64,000 nt of DNA from JABDQA01 sp963759125 (GCA_963759125.1 CAVWXN010000005.1:1-64000), one strand, 5' to 3'; positions 54,113 through 63,334 are shown, counted from the first letter of the stretch. Program-made: numbers and translations. The notes: generated from the sequence alone by a model not told the origin.

Positions 54113-55804
54113 ACTGTCGAGATAGGGACCGTCAACGGGACCACGAATGGTGGCAACCTGATAAAACCTCTTCGGGATCTCGACATCCTCAGGTTTGAAT
54201 CCGGTCGCGATACGCACCTGCCAGCGCAGCTGCCTGATCCGTTCGGACGTTTCCGTCAGCGAGCCTGCCAACGCCTCGAACCCGGTCGCCGCCAGACACT
54301 GGGCCAGCGTCTCGGAGTCGTAGACCGATCGAGCAAACAGGCAGGCGACCATGGAGGTGAGCAAGGCCCTGCCCGGCTCGTCATCAATAAGAAAATCAAC
54401 TGCATTGCCGACGTCCTGCTGGTGATGTTTCTGTTCGTACGAATAGGCCCCTGTATCAAGATGTGAGTGTCTGAAGCCCAGTGCTTGAGCTGCAAAGTAG
54501 AGGGGGCCGGTGGCGTAGCCGGCCATCTCCTGACCGAGGACACAAGCAAATTCCGCTCCGCCATAGACGGCAGCCGCCTTGAGAGTACCGTTGCCTAGAA
54601 GGCGGTAGAACTCATTGTAACCGGTGCCGAGGTAGCCGGCAGCCTCCTGATAGGCCAGGGCATCGCCGAATTTCAAGGCGACGATTGTCTCATTTTCGGA
54701 CACTAGCCCTCGTTCGACGGCCTCGGTGGCCCAGGCCAGCGCCACGCCGGCCGACATCGCATCAAGCCCAACCCGCTCAAACTCCTCGAGAATGCGAAGC
54801 ACATCAAAACAATCGGTCACTCCGAGCATGGTGCCGGCGGCAAAAATCGGCTCATAATCGTACGGCACCTGGTGATAGAGATAGCGGGCATCTTCCTTGA
54901 ACTTGTCCCGGAAGAATCCCAGGTGAATGCAGCCCACCGGGCAACCGGAGCAGGCGCCGTTGCGCAGCAGTGTCTGGTCGGCGAAGACGTCTCCGTTTAT
55001 CGAGGCAACCTCAGGGTCACTGGTGGTCTGAAGATTACGCCAGGGGAGCGCCTTGATGTCATTCAGCCCCTGCAGGTTTACGGCGGTACCGAGATGATAG
55101 TATTTGCGCATCATATCAGTGGAAGTGACCTGGTCGTAGACCTTCTTATAGACCTTGCGGTAATCACGGTTCTCAGGAAGGGATCGGCTTGAGTCTCCGT
55201 TGATGACGATGCCCTTGAGATTTTTGACGCCCAGTGCTGAGCCGCCGCCAAGTCGACCGAAGTGACGGTAAGAGTCGATGTTCACGCACGCCATTGCCGA
55301 ACCGATCTCACCTGCCGGCCCAATGCGCAGAATTGACCGATGCCCCGACGATTTCGGAAACATTCGTCTGATCAGTTTGCCGGTCATTGCCACGCCATAG
55401 CCCTGCATGAAGCCGACGTCTTTGATTACCACGTGACGGCTGCCGATGGACAGACAGCTCAAACTCTTTGCCCTGCCGGTAACGACCAGGGCGTCATAGC
55501 CTGCGAAAAAAAGGGAAAGGGCCGAGCGGCCGCCGCCGTGACTCTCGGTGTATTGATTATGATAGGGCGAGCGGAAAGCGCATACGGTCTTGCTCATCAG
55601 CGGGAAATACCCGGTCAATGGGCCGATGGCCAGAATAAATGGCTGTGAAGGATGGTCCCAGGCCTGATCAGTCTGACCATAGCGGCTGAAAAGAAGCGCC
55701 GCTAGACCACTGCCGCCGGCGACCTTGGAACGCTCATCGATGATTTCGGCCCGGCTCTTGCCGGAGGCGAGATCGACAACCAGAACATTGAAGCAATCAG
55801 TCAT
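54050..55804 (-). CDS. aor: Tungsten-type aldehyde:ferredoxin oxidoreductase (AOR family)
   Basis: This 584-aa oxidoreductase converts aldehydes to carboxylic acids and reduces ferredoxin, using tungsto- (or molybdo-)bispyranopterin and one [4Fe-4S] cluster. It has the N-terminal KVAGGSGLAALLF, GGGRSALSLFFAGYDALVVTGRA, AVNLQGLNDIKALPWRNLQTTS, and the CxxCxxxC cluster motif in CSGCPVGCIHLG. The fourth Cys is a candidate in MVACLFARS near residue 490. GYATGPLYFAAQALGFRHSHLDTGAYSYEQ also fits the family. The start overlaps the upstream ferredoxin stop by 8 bases. Oxidation of aldehydes from amino-acid fermentation is the likely role. Confidence 0.9.
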   Translation of the reverse strand: MTDCFNVLVVDLASGKSRAEIIDERSKVAGGSGLAALLFSRYGQTDQAWDHPSQPFILAIGPLTGYFPLMSKTVCAFRSPYHNQYTESHGGGRSALSLFFAGYDALVVTGRAKSLSCLSIGSRHVVIKDVGFMQGYGVAMTGKLIRRMFPKSSGHRSILRIGPAGEIGSAMACVNIDSYRHFGRLGGGSALGVKNLKGIVINGDSSRSLPENRDYRKVYKKVYDQVTSTDMMRKYYHLGTAVNLQGLNDIKALPWRNLQTTSDPEVASINGDVFADQTLLRNGACSGCPVGCIHLGFFRDKFKEDARYLYHQVPYDYEPIFAAGTMLGVTDCFDVLRILEEFERVGLDAMSAGVALAWATEAVERGLVSENETIVALKFGDALAYQEAAGYLGTGYNEFYRLLGNGTLKAAAVYGGAEFACVLGQEMAGYATGPLYFAAQALGFRHSHLDTGAYSYEQKHHQQDVGNAVDFLIDDEPGRALLTSMVACLFARSVYDSETLAQCLAATGFEALAGSLTETSERIRQLRWQVRIATGFKPEDVEIPKRFYQVATIRGPVDGPYLDSLKAEYGRRIMALGRADPTPQ

Positions 55805-56225
55805 CGTACAAACTCCTTGTCAGCGGATCCACCTCATCAAACTCGAGACAGTTGTGAGGGCAGAAATCGACACAACGGCCGCAATGCAGGCACACATAGA
55901 CCTCTCCATGTTCATCCTGATTAACGGCATCGACCGGGCAGGCGCTTACACATTCTCCACACCTGATACATTGTTTTTTTCGCACAATGACCCCGCCTCC
56001 CTGCCTTTGACTGAATGCTCCGGTCGGGCAGGCAGTGACACAGGGGGCCGGATCACAGCCAAGACAGACGAGGGCCACAAAACCAGTGGACAATCCGCCG
56101 GCCGAATGGATGCGAATGCCGGAACTGGACCAGGAAATCTGCTGATGAATCAACCGGGCACAGGCCAGCGAGCAGGAATGACAGCCGATACAGCGGTCAA
56201 TTCTGGGAGTGGTTAGAAATTTCAT
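55797..56225 (-). CDS. Four-cluster ferredoxin (AOR electron-transfer subunit)
   Basis: This 142-aa protein begins MKFLTTPRID and has four cysteine blocks, enough for up to four [4Fe-4S] clusters: CIGCHSCSLAC, CLGCDPAPCVTACP, CIRCGECVSACP and CLHCGRCVDFCP. Its 8-base overlap with the AOR gene marks it as the AOR electron acceptor or relay (compare AorB-type subunits). The ATG at 56225 is chosen although no ribosome site is clear. The frame extends upstream through a REP-like palindrome to 56297, and that palindrome may have displaced the original leader. Confidence 0.88.
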   Translation of the reverse strand: MKFLTTPRIDRCIGCHSCSLACARLIHQQISWSSSGIRIHSAGGLSTGFVALVCLGCDPAPCVTACPTGAFSQRQGGGVIVRKKQCIRCGECVSACPVDAVNQDEHGEVYVCLHCGRCVDFCPHNCLEFDEVDPLTRSLYDD

Positions 56226-56238
56226 CGTTTGGTGGAGG

Positions 56239-56326
56239 AGACCCAGGTTATCGTGTCCCCAGTCCCTAATATCCTTTATTTGCAATGCATTTATCATAAA
56301 GGGACACGATAACCAGTGTCCCCAGC
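56239..56326. repeat. REP-like palindrome pair with GGTTATCGTGTCCC arms
   Basis: GGTTATCGTGTCCC (about 56247-56260) and its exact complement GGGACACGATAACC (about 56302-56315) are separated by about 40 bases, with further GTGTCCCC/GAGACCC repeats at the edges. The GGGACAC core is shared with the palindrome at 9656-9681. It sits in the leader of the AOR ferredoxin gene, downstream of the DUF4384-like gene's end. Confidence 0.7.
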
Positions 56327-56393
56327 GGTTGTGGCGGCCCCATACTTCAACGGTGATCGATCAGTAGTTTCCGACCATAAAAATCGGAACTCT

Positions 56394-57035
56394 TCACCTT
56401 GATTGCCTTGAATCGTTTCTCTTTGATTCCTTAGCCGTAGTGTATTTTACTTCTACCTTTTCCAGGCCCTCTGCCGCCTGGGCCTTGGAACCCTCTTTTT
56501 TGAGCAAGTCCTCAATCTCCTGGAGCAGTAGGTCCTGCTGGCCAAGCTGATTCGGATTCTGGTTAAAAATCTCTGTCAACTCCTCCAGCTGGAACAATCG
56601 ATCGACCGAAGCGAGCAAAAGCATAGTTTCCATCCCCGCCGGAGGAACGAAGGTAAAACTCTGGTCGCCTGGCGGAACCAGCCTCGGTCCCCTTGGAAAA
56701 CCGTAATCGTAATAACCCTTCTGAGGTGGATAGATGGGCGTCAAATTGCTGCTCGAATCAAGCAGGTATAAATAGACGTGGCAGTTGTTGAGATGCTCGA
56801 TGTAGAGCTGCAGCGCGGTGCCGGAAAAAACGATAGGTGAACCGGTGAAATCGAGCGGCCTCATACCTTCAGTCGAATCGGCGAGAATCGCCCAGCGAAA
56901 AGACAGCTTCTCCGCCAGCGCCGAAGATTGAGCGCTCACAGTAAAGAGCAGGGCGGCCAAGGCGACAAGCCAGATCTTCCCGGGGACCACCTCCCTACCC
57001 CCAGGACTCTTAATTAGCCATTTCCTTATTGCCAT
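56394..57035 (-). CDS. Exported DUF4384-like protein
   Basis: This 213-aa protein has an N-terminal hydrophobic signal (KIWLVALAALLFTVSAQSSALA). The mature domain has FSGTALQLYIEHLNNCHVYLYLLDSSSNLTPIYPPQKG and VPPAGMETMLLLASVDRL, in the style of DUF4384 (control-of-lipid or stress-related envelope domain). A charged helical C-terminus follows (EEIEDLLKKEGSKAQAAEGLEK). The family assignment is moderate. Its start overlaps the end of the Fe-S protein by 26 bases, so it belongs to the AOR module, though its role in an electron-transfer cluster is not obvious. Confidence 0.7.
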   Translation of the reverse strand: MAIRKWLIKSPGGREVVPGKIWLVALAALLFTVSAQSSALAEKLSFRWAILADSTEGMRPLDFTGSPIVFSGTALQLYIEHLNNCHVYLYLLDSSSNLTPIYPPQKGYYDYGFPRGPRLVPPGDQSFTFVPPAGMETMLLLASVDRLFQLEELTEIFNQNPNQLGQQDLLLQEIEDLLKKEGSKAQAAEGLEKVEVKYTTAKESKRNDSRQSR

Positions 57036-57964
57036 ACTCCTCCATCAATCTGTGGATTTCCAAAGGTTCTCCCCTGGCCGGATCGCGAACCAGCGACAAG
57101 GCATCATGAGCGCAGGTATTGACACAGACCCCGCAGCCCATACAGGTTTGCTCATCGATTCGCGGTTCCCTGTCCAGGTCGATTGCGGCAAACTGACACA
57201 TCGACACGCAGGTCGCCGCAGTTTACACAATTTTGTTCATCGAGTCTGCAGACGTAACCGGATGAGGCCAGCATCGGGGTCCCGTTTCTCTGGGCCTGCA
57301 TTGCTCCGCAGCAGCAGCTGCAGCAATTGCAGATGGCGTAGAAGCGGTCAAGCATGGCGTCTTTAAAAAAGGCATGAGCAACATGGCCTCGGAGATTCTC
57401 TTCCTCGAGGATTTTCATCGCCTCACGCTGGTCTATGGCCCGGGCCCTGGAACCGTGGTGTTCGAGAATAAAGGAGGCGAAAGGCTCGCCGATGATCAAA
57501 CAGACATCCAGCGGCAGGCAGGGCTGCTCTCTCACCGATCGGCAGGGACATTCGAGCGCCACGATATGATCCGGATTATATAGAATCAAATCCCGGGCCC
57601 GTTTGTAAGGAATCACCTTCTCCAGATCGGGCAGTTCGATGGGCCGGTCCAGGGTTACCAATTTTCTGGCATTTTCCAGGGGCACCACCTTGCCGTGATA
57701 GGTATCGGCAAAACTCAGGTCTTCCCCGGCATTTTTCCGGCTGGAACCGTTGAGCAATCTGAACACCCGGTAGATTGCCTCTGCTAGTGGTTTGAACTTT
57801 TTGACCAGCCTATGCTCGCCTGTTCCCAGGCCGATATAGAAATAAGCCCAGCGGCCATACACATATCCATGCAGCCAGTCAATGACCCCGTATCTACCCA
57901 GTTTTTTCGACTCGGCAAAAAACTCGCGCGTCGAAGGTTTGACAAGATTCAACTGTTTATCCAT
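57010..57964 (-). pseudogene. Fe-S protein with two C-terminal [4Fe-4S] clusters, one-base frameshift
   Basis: The N-terminal 250 residues hold a domain with ALECPCRSVREQPCLPLDVCLIIG (cysteine cluster) and ICNCCSCCCGAMQ, an unusual seven-Cys-rich patch. Then comes the first ferredoxin motif CVNCG, and the frame shifts near 57213 (one surplus base) from NCGDLRV to the intact CVSMCQFAAID, followed by a second cluster CMGCGVCVNTCAHDAL. Reading through gives about 318 codons, and the length 955 fits one insertion. It is likely a membrane-free redox protein feeding electrons to or from the AOR/ferredoxin genes downstream. The cluster binding halves are both conserved, so a consensus error is plausible. 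Confidence 0.75.
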
Positions 57965-58066
57965 GCGGCACCAGAATAGACTCCCAGTTCAGACTCTGCC
58001 TTCCTGACCGCAGCCCCCAAACCCTGCGGCCACCAGCTTGAATAATAACAGGTTTTTAGAAATTTG

Positions 58067-59035
58067 TTAACTGGCCAGCACCAGGGTTTGGTCCCGGCAG
58101 TTCTCAATGATCTCGGTGCAGACCGAGCCGAGATAAACCTGGGCCATGCGCGAGCGATCCCGACGGCCGAGAAAGACCAGGGTGGCATCGCAGCTCCTCA
58201 CCTCCTCGGCAAGAATGGTTCCCGGTTTACCGAAATGAATGACTGTCTTGATTTTCTGGCGATCGACGCCGAGTTCGACCAGAAGATTGCCGGAAGCCTC
58301 CAGCGCCTTCTGACCGGTCAGGCTGGCGTCCATGCAATTTTCACCATCCTCGTCGTAATAGCAGGATTGATCGAGGACATGGACCAGGTAAATCTGGACA
58401 ACCTGATCCTTGGCCCTGGACAGGATGGCCCCCGCTTCGGCGACGCTGTTCATGCTGGCTGGTGAATCGTCCACCGCAATAAGGCAACGCGAGAGCAGCG
58501 CGCCTGTCGCAACCGGGGCGCGATCGCCAACCAGGTAGATGGTACCCTGGGTGGAGCGGTGCAGGACGCCGGCAGCGATGCTGCCAATCAGTTTATCCGG
58601 CTGATCACTCAGATTACGACGGCTGATGACCAGGCTTGTGTAGTCGTTCTCGTCGCACAGAGAACTTATAATTTTGGCCGGGTTGCCATCCTTGACAATC
58701 GTTCGCGAAGGCCCCTGGCCCGCCTCGAGTTTCAGCAGCTGGCCGCAGGTGTCGACCAGAGGCTTGACCGTATTAGCCAGGTAGCGACGGCGCATCTCAT
58801 TCATCTCATCGGCTGCGGGAGTCTCACCTGAGGCCAGATCAAGACCTTTCATCAATTCACCCAGGAAAGTACCCGTGACCACATGGAGCAGATCGATCCT
58901 CTCCGTAGCCAGACTCATTGCTCTGAGGAGGGCCCCGGTCAATCGTGCTGCCCTTCTGAAGGCATCAACATCATCGACGGGAAGCAATATCTTGCTCAAC
59001 GGTTCAGCTTTGTTCATATTTGTCCGTTCTTCCAT
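58067..59035 (-). CDS. Tandem universal stress protein (UspA) domain protein
   Basis: This 322-aa protein has two Usp domains. The first has ILLPVDDVDAFRRAAR at its start, and YTSLVISRRNLSD...GSIAAGVLHRSTQGTIYLVG. The second has CLIAVDDSPASMNSVAEAG, then TLVFLGRRDRSRMAQVYLGSVCTEIIENCRDQTLVL, with a G-2x-G-9x-G-like nucleotide loop in modified form. ATP-binding Usps are induced under starvation and low energy. It stands between the AOR module and the nucleoside transporter operon, transcribed in the same direction. Confidence 0.85.
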   Translation of the reverse strand: MEERTNMNKAEPLSKILLPVDDVDAFRRAARLTGALLRAMSLATERIDLLHVVTGTFLGELMKGLDLASGETPAADEMNEMRRRYLANTVKPLVDTCGQLLKLEAGQGPSRTIVKDGNPAKIISSLCDENDYTSLVISRRNLSDQPDKLIGSIAAGVLHRSTQGTIYLVGDRAPVATGALLSRCLIAVDDSPASMNSVAEAGAILSRAKDQVVQIYLVHVLDQSCYYDEDGENCMDASLTGQKALEASGNLLVELGVDRQKIKTVIHFGKPGTILAEEVRSCDATLVFLGRRDRSRMAQVYLGSVCTEIIENCRDQTLVLAS

Positions 59036-59060
59036 TCTTATTTTCCAGGAACTCTATTGC

Positions 59061-60546
59061 TTAAGCCAGTCCTGCCATCATCTGCGGGATAGCCTCTATC
59101 ATCTCCTCATTATCGCGGCTGAACATGTTCACCAGGTGGCCATCGTACATCACGCCAATCCTGTCGGACAGCTCCAGCGCCTCGGACAGATCGCCGGTTA
59201 TCAGTAAAATGCCAGCCTGTTCACGGGCCTTGAGCAAAAGGTTCCAGACATCCTCGGCAGCGGCGATATCGAGTCCCTGGGTCGGCTGTTCGGCAACGAT
59301 AAGGCGCGGCTTTCGATAAAATTCACGCGACAGTACCATCTTCTGCAGGTTGCCGCCCGATAGCTGCCAGGCCAGCAGATCGGCGTTGGGCGGTCTGATG
59401 TCGAACTCCTCGATCAGATACTCCAGTTTCTGACGGGCTTCGTTTACGGGCAGCCACGGGCCAACCTGAAACCCCTGCCTGGTGGTCAGCAGAAAATTGT
59501 CGAGCAGGTCGAGTCCCTGGCAGGTGGCAAGTCCCTGCCTGTCTTCGGGGATATAGCTGAGCGCCTTGTCCCAGGATCGGCTGCTGAAAAAGTCACGGCT
59601 GTCGCGCCCCAGCAGGGTTATAACGCCCACATCGACTCTTTTGAGCCCGCAGACCGACTCGACCAGCGGTTTCTGTCCATTGCCCGCAACACCGACGATA
59701 CCGACGATTTCACCCTGGCGAATCTCGAAGTTGAGGTCCTTCAAGCCGTCTTCCTGCAGTCCAGCAACTCTCAGAACCTGCTGGCGCGGTTCCATGGGGT
59801 GGTGGTCCACTTCCAGCAGGACCTCCCTGCCCACCATCATTTCAGCCAGCTCTCTGGTTGAAGACACAGCTGCCAGCTTCCATTACGCCAACGATCTCGC
59901 CCCGCTTGAGAATGGCAATATCGTCGGCAATCGACATGACCTCTTCAAGTTTATGGCTGATGAAGACGATGGCTTTGCCATCTTCCTTCATCTGTTTCAT
60001 GGTTTCGAACAGGTTGTTCGCTTCATGGGGAGTCAGTACGGCGGTCGGCTCGTCGAAAATAAGTATGTTCGACTGCCTGAAAAGCAGTTTCAGGATTTCG
60101 ACCTGCTGTTTCTCGCCCATCGACAGATCGGCCACCAGCATATCGGCGTCAACCTGCATGGTGTACTGGTCAGCGACTTCAGCAACACGGCGGTTCAGCG
60201 CCTTGCGACTGAGCCAGGTCTTATCCGAGCGGCCCAGAAAGATATTTTCAGCCACCGTCATAGCCTCGACCAGTTTGAAGTGCTGATAAACCATGCCGAT
60301 GCCAGCTTCGATGGCCTTCTCGGTCGAAGAAAAGGAGACCGGCCGGCCGTGAAAATAGATGGTCCCGCTGTCAGGCTGCGACTGTCCGGCCAGCAACGAC
60401 ATCAGAGTCGATTTTCCGGCCCCATTCTCACCCAGGAGTGCCAGAATGCGGCCCTCATGGATATCAAGGCTGATATCATGGTTGGCACGGACTTCACCGA
60501 ACGATTTGGAGATCTTCTCCAGCTTTATGACGGGTGCGTCAGCCAT
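59061..60546 (-). pseudogene. BMP-family nucleoside ABC transporter ATPase (two NBDs), one-base frameshift
   Basis: This ATPase of about 495 codons (YufO/RbsA-like) has two fused nucleotide-binding domains. NBD1 has GENGAGKST (Walker A), LSMGEKQQVEI (signature) and ILIFDEPT (Walker B). NBD2 has GVAGNGQKPLVE in place of Walker A, LSGGNLQKMVLSREF and LIVAEQPTQGLD. The frame breaks near 59870, where MEAGSCVFNQ should read MEA.AVSSTRELAEMMVGREV; one surplus base explains it, and the length 1486 agrees. NBD1 and NBD2 are therefore separated as read. The start is ATG 60546, 14 bases after the gpt stop, with no good ribosome site. Genes for both permeases and the receptor lie upstream in the same operon. 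Confidence 0.85.
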
Positions 60547-60559
60547 CAGTTCAGTGGTT

Positions 60560-61042
60560 CTATTTCTGCTGCCCGGCAATCGGATCCACGAACTGGGACT
60601 CGGCATCCCAAGGAAACAGGATCCAGGTGTCCTGGCTTACCTCGGTAACAAAGGTATCCACCAGTGGCCGCCCGGCAGGTTTTGCATAGATGGTGGCGAA
60701 ATGAGCTTTGGGTGCCATTTCTTTGACCACTTTAGCGGTACGTCCGGTGTCTACCAGGTCATCGATCAGCAACCAGCCTTCTCCGTCTCCTTCGAATCTT
60801 TTCAGAACCTCCACCTCGCCATGCTTGTCCTGCCAGTCATAGCTGGATACACAGATGGTCTCTACCAGGCGAACATCCAGCTCCCGGGCGATTACCGCCG
60901 CAGGGACCAGTCCTCCTCTGGTAATGGCAATGATTCCTTTAAAATAGCTCATATCGAGAAGACGCCAGGAGAGCGCTTTGGAATCTCGGTGAAGCTGTTC
61001 CCAGGAAATAGGATAGGTGCGTCGATAGTCTTTGCTGCTCAT
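60560..61042 (-). CDS. gpt: Xanthine-guanine phosphoribosyltransferase
   Basis: This 160-aa type I phosphoribosyltransferase resembles E. coli Gpt over its full length: YPISWEQLHRDSKALSWRL, YFKGIIAITRGGLVPAAVIARELDVR, SSYDWQD, the PRPP loop LLIDDLVDTGRTAKVV, PKAHFATIYAKPAGRPLVD, and QDTWILFPWD. It makes GMP, XMP and probably IMP from purine bases. It lies between the nucleoside ABC permease and ATPase genes, so import and salvage are expressed together. The MITE-like repeat (61072-61214) is inserted just upstream, between it and the permease gene. Confidence 0.93.
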   Translation of the reverse strand: MSSKDYRRTYPISWEQLHRDSKALSWRLLDMSYFKGIIAITRGGLVPAAVIARELDVRLVETICVSSYDWQDKHGEVEVLKRFEGDGEGWLLIDDLVDTGRTAKVVKEMAPKAHFATIYAKPAGRPLVDTFVTEVSQDTWILFPWDAESQFVDPIAGQQK

Positions 61043-61071
61043 TGCACTTCCTCATCTAAAGTTTTTTCAGT

Positions 61072-61214
61072 CGAGCCTTTTGCAAAACTAAGATTTTCGT
61101 TCAAAATCAAGGCATGCGAGAAATTTTACCACAGGCATATGATTGATATTCCGAGGATAAAATTTCGAGCATAACGCAGAGTTTGGGCGAAAAGATCGTT
61201 TTGCAAATGGCTCA
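61072..61214. mobile_element. MITE-like inverted-repeat element, copy 2
   Basis: A 143-bp element with ends GAGCCTTTTGCAAAAC and GTTTTGCAAATGGCTC (inverted repeats) and an inner palindrome GCATGCGAGAAATTTTACC / GGATAAAATTTCGAGC. It shares most of its length with copy 1 at 18754-18872. It has no coding capacity and sits inside the nucleoside transporter operon, 16 bases from the permease stop. Confidence 0.82.
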
Positions 61215-61230
61215 GTCAATCTCATCGTTA

Positions 61231-62151
61231 TCATTCCGCAGGTAAAATGTTAGTTCCCAAAGCCGCCGGTTCATCGGTTTTGCCTCGAAGCCAGGAAGAA
61301 AAGACCAGGACCGCCACGGTCAGTCCATAGGGCAGCATCAGCAGCAGAGAGGATGGAATCTGGGTCCCCGAGGCCTGCAACCGAAGCTGCAGCGCCATGA
61401 TGCCGCCAAACAGATAAGCTCCGAACACAGCCCGACTCGGCCGCCAAAAGGCAAATATGACCAGGGCAACAGCGATCCAGCCACGTCCGCCTGTGAGGTT
61501 ATTGGTCCACAGATGGGTATAGGCAAGGGACAGATAGGCCCCGCCCAGCCCCATGAAAAAGCCACCGACCAGCACCCCTAACCAGCGATAACCAACCACA
61601 TTAAGACCGGCAGCCGTCGCCGCTGCCGGATACTCACCTGCAGCCCGCAAACTGAGCCCGAATCTGGTGTTGTAGAGAAATATCCACATCAAGACAGGAA
61701 TGAGATAGGTCAGGTAAACCAGCAAATCCTGGCTGAAAAAAATCGCTCCGATTACCGGAATTTCAGCCAGCAGGGGAATTGGCAGCGGATCGAAACCGGG
61801 GGCAGTCAAGCCCACATAAGGGGTGCCGAGGTAGTTGGCCACGCCTACTCCCAGTATGGTCAGGGCCAGCCCAGAAACCACCTGGTTTCCCTGAAACACC
61901 AGACAGACAAGGCCATGGATCGAGCCCGCACAGCTGCCGGCCAGACCAGCAGCAACAAAAGCGACGTATGGATTACCGGTCGCCTTGGCGACCAGAAAAC
62001 CGGTCAGGGCACCAATGATCATAATCCCTTCGACCCCGAGATTGAGAATCCCGGAGCGCTCGGTGAAGATTTCACCAAGCGTCGCATAGAGAATTGGTGT
62101 GCCGGACTGGACCGCGGCCGCCAGGAGCGGTATCAGGATATCAATGCTCAT
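61231..62151 (-). CDS. Nucleoside ABC transporter permease (YufQ-like)
   Basis: This 306-aa inner-membrane protein has eight or so hydrophobic helices. It matches BPD_transp_2-type permeases of the BMP nucleoside system: LLAAAVQSGTPILYATLGEIFTERSGILNLGVEGIMIIGA, GNPYVAFVAAGLAGSCAGSIHGLVCLVFQGNQVVSGLALTILG, LSLRAAGEYPAAATAAGLNVVGYRW (cytoplasmic EAA-like loop), and GGRGWIAVALVIFAFWRPSRAVFGAYLFGG. Its start overlaps the stop of the second permease gene by 11 bases. Confidence 0.9.
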   Translation of the reverse strand: MSIDILIPLLAAAVQSGTPILYATLGEIFTERSGILNLGVEGIMIIGALTGFLVAKATGNPYVAFVAAGLAGSCAGSIHGLVCLVFQGNQVVSGLALTILGVGVANYLGTPYVGLTAPGFDPLPIPLLAEIPVIGAIFFSQDLLVYLTYLIPVLMWIFLYNTRFGLSLRAAGEYPAAATAAGLNVVGYRWLGVLVGGFFMGLGGAYLSLAYTHLWTNNLTGGRGWIAVALVIFAFWRPSRAVFGAYLFGGIMALQLRLQASGTQIPSSLLLMLPYGLTVAVLVFSSWLRGKTDEPAALGTNILPAE

Positions 62152-63214
62152 GGGCTTTCCTGGTGACCACGATTCGATAGGAGGTAAAGAGTCCGCCGGC
62201 CAGGACCGTCAGCAGCAACAGCCCCTCGATAATACCGCCGAAGGCGGCGGGAACCTGGAGATCGAGCTGTAATGCTTCCACGCCGACCCTGAGACCGGCC
62301 AGCATAAAGGATGCCACCCCTATATAAAAAGGGTTCAACCTGGCCAGCCAGGCAACGACGATGGCAGTGTAACCGTAGCCCGCCATGATACTGGGCTGCA
62401 GCCTGTTGATGGTCGACGAAGCCTCGAGAAATCCGGCCCAGGCGGCCAGCGCGCCGCTGAGCACCATGACCAGCATGACCAATCTATCGTAGGGGATACC
62501 CGCATACTTTGCGGCCCTGACATTGTCACCACTGGCCTTAATTTCATAGCCGAGGCGGCTGTATTTGAGAAAAACCCAGAAACTCACTCCCAGCACCAGG
62601 CAGTGCACCAGACCCCAGCTGTAATTGGTGCTGCCAATTTTGCCGACAATGGCCGCTTCAGAGAACTCAGGTGTCATCGGGAAACCGAAGCTGGCCGGAT
62701 CCTTCCAGATCCCATAGACAAGATAGTCGAGGATCAGAATGGCAATATAGTTCATCATCAGGGTGACGATGATTTCATTGGTTTTCAGTTTCTGCCTCAG
62801 CACGGCAGGAATCAGCCCCCAGACACCTCCGGCCACTGCGGCCATGATTATCATCAAGGGGAGCACGACGTAGGAAGGCGACTCCGGCAGCGACAGGGCC
62901 ACCCAGGTTGCACCCACGGCACCAAGAGCGAACTGCCCTTCTGCTCCGATGTTCCAGACTTGCAGTTTGAAAGCCAGGGCCACGCCGAGCGAACAGAGAA
63001 ATATAGGAGTGGCTTTGATGATTGCATCTTCCAGGGCATAGCGATTGCCAAAGGCCCCTTTGAATAATACGACAATGCCCTCGATTGGGGAGGTCCCTCC
63101 GATATAAAGAACTATCCCACTGAGCAGCAGCGATAAACTGATCGCCGCCGCCAAAACAAGACAGGAGCCCCAGCCGAGGGGCTCCTGTCGCTTTACGACC
63201 CGAATTATAGGCAT
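62141..63214 (-). CDS. Nucleoside ABC transporter permease (YufP-like)
   Basis: This 357-aa membrane protein with a short cytoplasmic N-terminus and about nine helices has FKGAFGNRYALEDAIIKATPIFLCSLGVALAFKLQVWNIGAEGQFALGAVGATWVAL, and VLRQKLKTNEIIVTLMMNYIAI. Next come IKASGDNVRAAKYAGIPYDRLV (EAA-like coupling loop) and QPSIMAGYGYTAIVVAWLARLNP. These are typical of YufP/BmpC-type permeases, the partner of the permease downstream. The ATG at 63214 is preferred to 63238 on family grounds, although neither has a clear ribosome site. Confidence 0.9.
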   Translation of the reverse strand: MPIIRVVKRQEPLGWGSCLVLAAAISLSLLLSGIVLYIGGTSPIEGIVVLFKGAFGNRYALEDAIIKATPIFLCSLGVALAFKLQVWNIGAEGQFALGAVGATWVALSLPESPSYVVLPLMIIMAAVAGGVWGLIPAVLRQKLKTNEIIVTLMMNYIAILILDYLVYGIWKDPASFGFPMTPEFSEAAIVGKIGSTNYSWGLVHCLVLGVSFWVFLKYSRLGYEIKASGDNVRAAKYAGIPYDRLVMLVMVLSGALAAWAGFLEASSTINRLQPSIMAGYGYTAIVVAWLARLNPFYIGVASFMLAGLRVGVEALQLDLQVPAAFGGIIEGLLLLTVLAGGLFTSYRIVVTRKAHEH

Positions 63215-63239
63215 ATGTTTACTGAATGAGCATTTCACA

Positions 63240-63317
63240 AATCGCGGTAATAATTGCTCATCCCGCGATTCACGAAGTGCCCGGGTTAAGGGACGGCAGA
63301 CGGATGCATCTGCCGTC
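63240..63317 (-). promoter_or_regulatory. Two hairpins between receptor and permease genes
   Basis: AATCGCGG pairs with CCGCGATT (63242-63270), and GACGGCAGA (63292-63300) with TCTGCCGTC (63309-63317). Neither is followed by a T run, so they probably act as partial terminators or stabilise the receptor mRNA, as is usual for binding-protein genes at the head of an ABC operon. Confidence 0.6.
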
Positions 63318-63334
63318 TGAATCTTCCTGCCGAG

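Noticed and set aside
57949..58188. 79-codon minus-strand frame beside UspA
   Set aside because: Other-frame shadow of the UspA 3' end.
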